DNA from: Myxococcota bacterium
GTDB lineage: Bacteria > Myxococcota_A > Polyangia > Polyangiales > Houyiibacteriaceae
NCBI GenBank assembly: GCA_028284955.1
Contig: JANQQS010000136.1
Coordinates: 1 to 62,910, forward strand
Direction of reading: 5' to 3'
DNA length: 62,910 nt
Position 1 is the first letter of the stretch; every line of letters starts with the position of its first letter. The notes under the pieces were generated by a model. That model was not told the origin of the DNA and made no database searches. It saw only the letters and a list, made by a program, of their open reading frames with translations. Both the position numbers and the translations under genes were made by a program. This document shows positions 60,978 through 62,910 of the stretch, in pieces.

Positions 60978-61612
60978 CGGTACTTCCCTGTCGCTGACTG
61001 TTCCGGCGTCGCGGCGCTGGCGACTTGCGCGCTCTCCCTCGCAGCAAGCGCCTCCGCTCCCCCGTGATAGGAACCTTCGCGATGGTTGAGCACCCGCCGC
61101 AACCGCGCGAGCCCTGAAGCCGCACGAGACTTCACCGTGCCAAGCGGAACGCCGAGTTTATTCGCGATTTCGGAACACGAATATCCCTCAAAATATCCAA
61201 GAAAGAGCACGTTCCGCTGATCTGCGCTGAGCGCATAGAGAGCCTGTCGAACGCGATGCGCATCGGGAGTCGCCTCGCTTGACGAGCCCGCTGACTGCTT
61301 GCGCAAAGTCGCCGCATCGAGCGACGTCACCCGCGCAAAACTTGGCGATTTCCTGCGGTCAAAACATCGCGAACGCATGCGCAAAAGCAGCCACGCACGA
61401 AGCGACCCCCGAGACGGGTCGAAATCTCCCGCATGCCTCCACACCTCCACAAACACATTGTGAAGCACATCCTCGGCCTCGCCTCGAGTGCGCAAAATAC
61501 GCATCCCGAGCGCCAACATCAGCGGCGCGTAGCGGTCGTAAATAGAACCCAGCGCCTCCCGGTCTCCCCGAGCCACCGCCACGATCCACTCCAGATCACC
61601 ATCCATCAACAC
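60974..61612 (-). CDS. ECF sigma factor
   Basis: 212 residues. Region 2 is ALGSIYDRYAPLMLALGMRIL, then AEDVLHNVFVEVW (the -10 recognition helix). Region 4 is QALYALSADQRNVLFLGYFEGYSCSEIANKLGVPLGTVKSRAASGLARL. GTG 61612 or ATG 61606 may start translation. A polar Ala-rich tail of about 30 residues follows region 4. Partner of the ChrR-like cupin gene downstream. Confidence 0.88.
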   Translation of the reverse strand: MLMDGDLEWIVAVARGDREALGSIYDRYAPLMLALGMRILRTRGEAEDVLHNVFVEVWRHAGDFDPSRGSLRAWLLLRMRSRCFDRRKSPSFARVTSLDAATLRKQSAGSSSEATPDAHRVRQALYALSADQRNVLFLGYFEGYSCSEIANKLGVPLGTVKSRAASGLARLRRVLNHREGSYHGGAEALAARESAQVASAATPEQSATGKYR

Positions 61613-61615
61613 CCA

Positions 61616-61647
61616 CCATACGACTCAACCACAAAACCGGATCGACC
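61616..61647 (-). promoter_or_regulatory. Possible ECF-type promoter of the sigma/cupin pair
   Basis: The minus strand has GGTCGATCC (61647-61639), 16 bp, then CGTATGG (61622-61616), similar to GATCC-N16-CGTA autoregulated ECF promoters. It lies so close to the start codon that the mRNA would be leaderless, which weakens the call. Confidence 0.3.
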
Positions 61648-61813
61648 CCGAACAAACTTTTCTGAAATCAGCCGGACCATCACAACACCGCCAAATGGCG
61701 ACATCTTACGATTCCACACAATTTCTCGAAGTATTGAACTTGACCGGTATCCTCCCAAGTTCTACGAAATCTTGGTTTTGGACTCGCGACCGGTCTGCAG
61801 TTGGAGGTTCGCC

Positions 61814-62425
61814 ATGCTCCCGAGGACACCGCGAATAGTATTTGTTGTGCTGCTGTGCCTCGTCTCCGCATGCGCCGCCCAAACAGGCGACGCGGAGTGG
61901 ACCCAGCAAGACAAATCAATCGGATGGCCCATCACAATCCTCTGCGACCGAGAATGCACGATACTTCTTTGGGTTCTGGCCAGCACCGGAACAGGCGCTA
62001 TTGTGCTTCTCGAAACGAACGAGAAAACCGGTGTTAGCAAGTACCTAATCACCCAACCGACACGCGCCGATATTGAGCGCATCAAAGCCGGCGGAGGGAA
62101 ACTCATCGGCCCAGTAAGCGCATCCCTAAACGGCAGCGTCGCATCAGCAAACATGGACGACATTCTCGCCGACCTTGTGAATCGGGCTATTGCCGAGCAC
62201 CGGCGCTACGGAAACCCCCGCGCGTACGACACATGCTGGTTCTTGAAAGAACTGATCGAGCAGACGTTCGCGAAGGCCGACGAGAAACCAACTGTCGCGA
62301 GTATTGACGCCGCGTACGAGTCGCTTGCGGATCAGATAAATCACCGATGCCCGCCAAACTACAAACCATCGTTTGGTATCCCGCTTCCCAACCGCGACGA
62401 ATCAAAACGCAAAGCCACACAATAG
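61814..62425 (+). CDS. Lipoprotein with internal hydrophobic segment
   Basis: 203 residues from ATG 61814, with TTGGAGGTTCGCC upstream. The signal peptide ends LVSACA. A Cys pair and hydrophobic stretch (LCDRECTILLWVLASTGTGAIVLL) follow, then SKYLITQPTRADIERIKAGGG and a helical C-terminal half with two Cys (DTCWFL; HRCPPNY). The order of features matches the lipoprotein at 48796-49419. Function unknown. Confidence 0.7.
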   Translation: MLPRTPRIVFVVLLCLVSACAAQTGDAEWTQQDKSIGWPITILCDRECTILLWVLASTGTGAIVLLETNEKTGVSKYLITQPTRADIERIKAGGGKLIGPVSASLNGSVASANMDDILADLVNRAIAEHRRYGNPRAYDTCWFLKELIEQTFAKADEKPTVASIDAAYESLADQINHRCPPNYKPSFGIPLPNRDESKRKATQ

Positions 62426-62910
62426 TGAGCCGACCCACGTGAAAGAACCCCATCGCAAGACGGTCGCCAGGGTTCGCTGAGACGCCCGCTCACATCCCAT
62501 AGACCCGGTCGAAAAGCGCCACCCACGTCCCCAGTTTGCCTCCCCCAGTCTGACTAGGGCGTCGTATCCTGCGGATACGTCGGCGATCGCATTGGTACAT
62601 TGCAGCGCAATGCGCATCCCATAGAGCAGTGGAATTTTGGCCTGATCGCGAGCGGCTGCTTTTCTCGGGGGCGATGTCGCCCCCGCCCCATCGAATACAT
62701 CCGATGGGGTCCCACCCCCTACTGGACAGCGAACGACTGAGGAAGGCTCCGAGCCTTCGCAGGGAGAGAGCGAGGAGGTAAGCCGCAATCAGGCCAAAAG
62801 GGCACTGCTCTAGAGCAGTGATCAAGTGGGTTGATCGAAAATCTCGCAGCATGAAGAGATCCTGCGAACTCTCCGGCGACCATGTCACGTGCCTCCTGGC
62901 GGGGGAGTTT
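62426..62910. other. Right-edge stretch, palindromes but no confident gene
   Basis: Several overlapping frames are open on the minus strand, but none has a ribosome site plus a recognisable domain. The distinguishing content is the palindrome cluster at 62667-62820. Confidence 0.4.
62667..62820. repeat. Cluster of four perfect palindromes
   Basis: GGGGGCGA-TG-TCGCCCCC (62667-62684), CCCCATCG-N8-CGATGGGG (62686-62709), GAAGGCTC-C-GAGCCTTC (62742-62758) and CACTGCTCTAGAGCAGTG (62803-62820). Confidence 0.75.

Noticed and set aside
62490-62888. A 132-codon minus-strand frame at the right edge
   Set aside because: Runs through the palindrome cluster, with weak codon bias and an overlapping equally open frame; not enough to call a gene.

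Overview
The window reads like a chromosomal segment of a myxobacterium-type organism (Polyangia/Myxococcota; class inferred, not proven). Signs are the moderately high GC, many lipoproteins with Asp/Gly/Ala-rich linkers, a Cys-rich DUF4215-repeat protein, a decayed FG-GAP-type lipoprotein, an FHA-containing sigma-54 activator and a Ser/Thr kinase with a sigma-like N-terminus. No rRNA, prophage or CRISPR array was seen; one tRNA-Gly is present.

Layout. 1-4.9 kb: lipoprotein genes, a pseudogene, a small membrane protein and an Rpn-family nuclease-like protein. 5.0-11.0 kb: a decayed accessory region built from REP-like inverted sequences, one intact and one truncated REP-associated tyrosine transposase, an 82-bp REPIN-like element, toxin-antitoxin remnants (two ParE-like, one AbiE) and a beta-propeller lipoprotein. 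11.1-25.3 kb, all minus strand: a T6SS effector operon (two uncharacterised envelope genes, a polytopic membrane protein, Hcp, VgrG, a TPR protein, a PAAR-like protein, an Rhs protein with a deaminase-like tip, and two candidate immunity genes). 25.4-28.4 kb: a VanW-family gene overlapping the kinase gene. 28.4-46.8 kb: a 13-gene minus-strand T6SS operon, tssJ-K-L-M-tagF-tssA-B-C-E-F-G-clpV-fha. 46.9-48.3 kb: the FHA/sigma-54 activator. 48.4-52.3 kb: lipoproteins, a DUF2442 protein, tRNA-Gly and palindromes. 52.3-60.0 kb: a lipoprotein/pentapeptide-repeat gene pair, a LolC/E-type permease, a coiled-coil protein and a Slt70-like lytic transglycosylase. 60.0-62.9 kb: tandem palindromic repeats, a cupin/ECF-sigma pair, a lipoprotein and more palindromes.

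How it fits together. All 13 core T6SS components (TssA-M) are encoded here in two transcription blocks, together with a threonine-phosphorylation-type kinase and FHA pair and a dedicated activator. The most notable regulatory observation is a 29-bp motif, in gene orientation AATGA-N5-GCTGA-N6-GCTGAAG, found upstream of the tssJ operon, upstream of both starts of the hcp/vgrG/rhs block, and (with a weaker fifth copy) on both strands between the two divergent lipoprotein genes near 2.5 kb. This links those lipoproteins to the T6SS regulon as a testable hypothesis. The REP/RAYT/REPIN region has broken an AbiE toxin and sits among several dying toxin-antitoxin modules.
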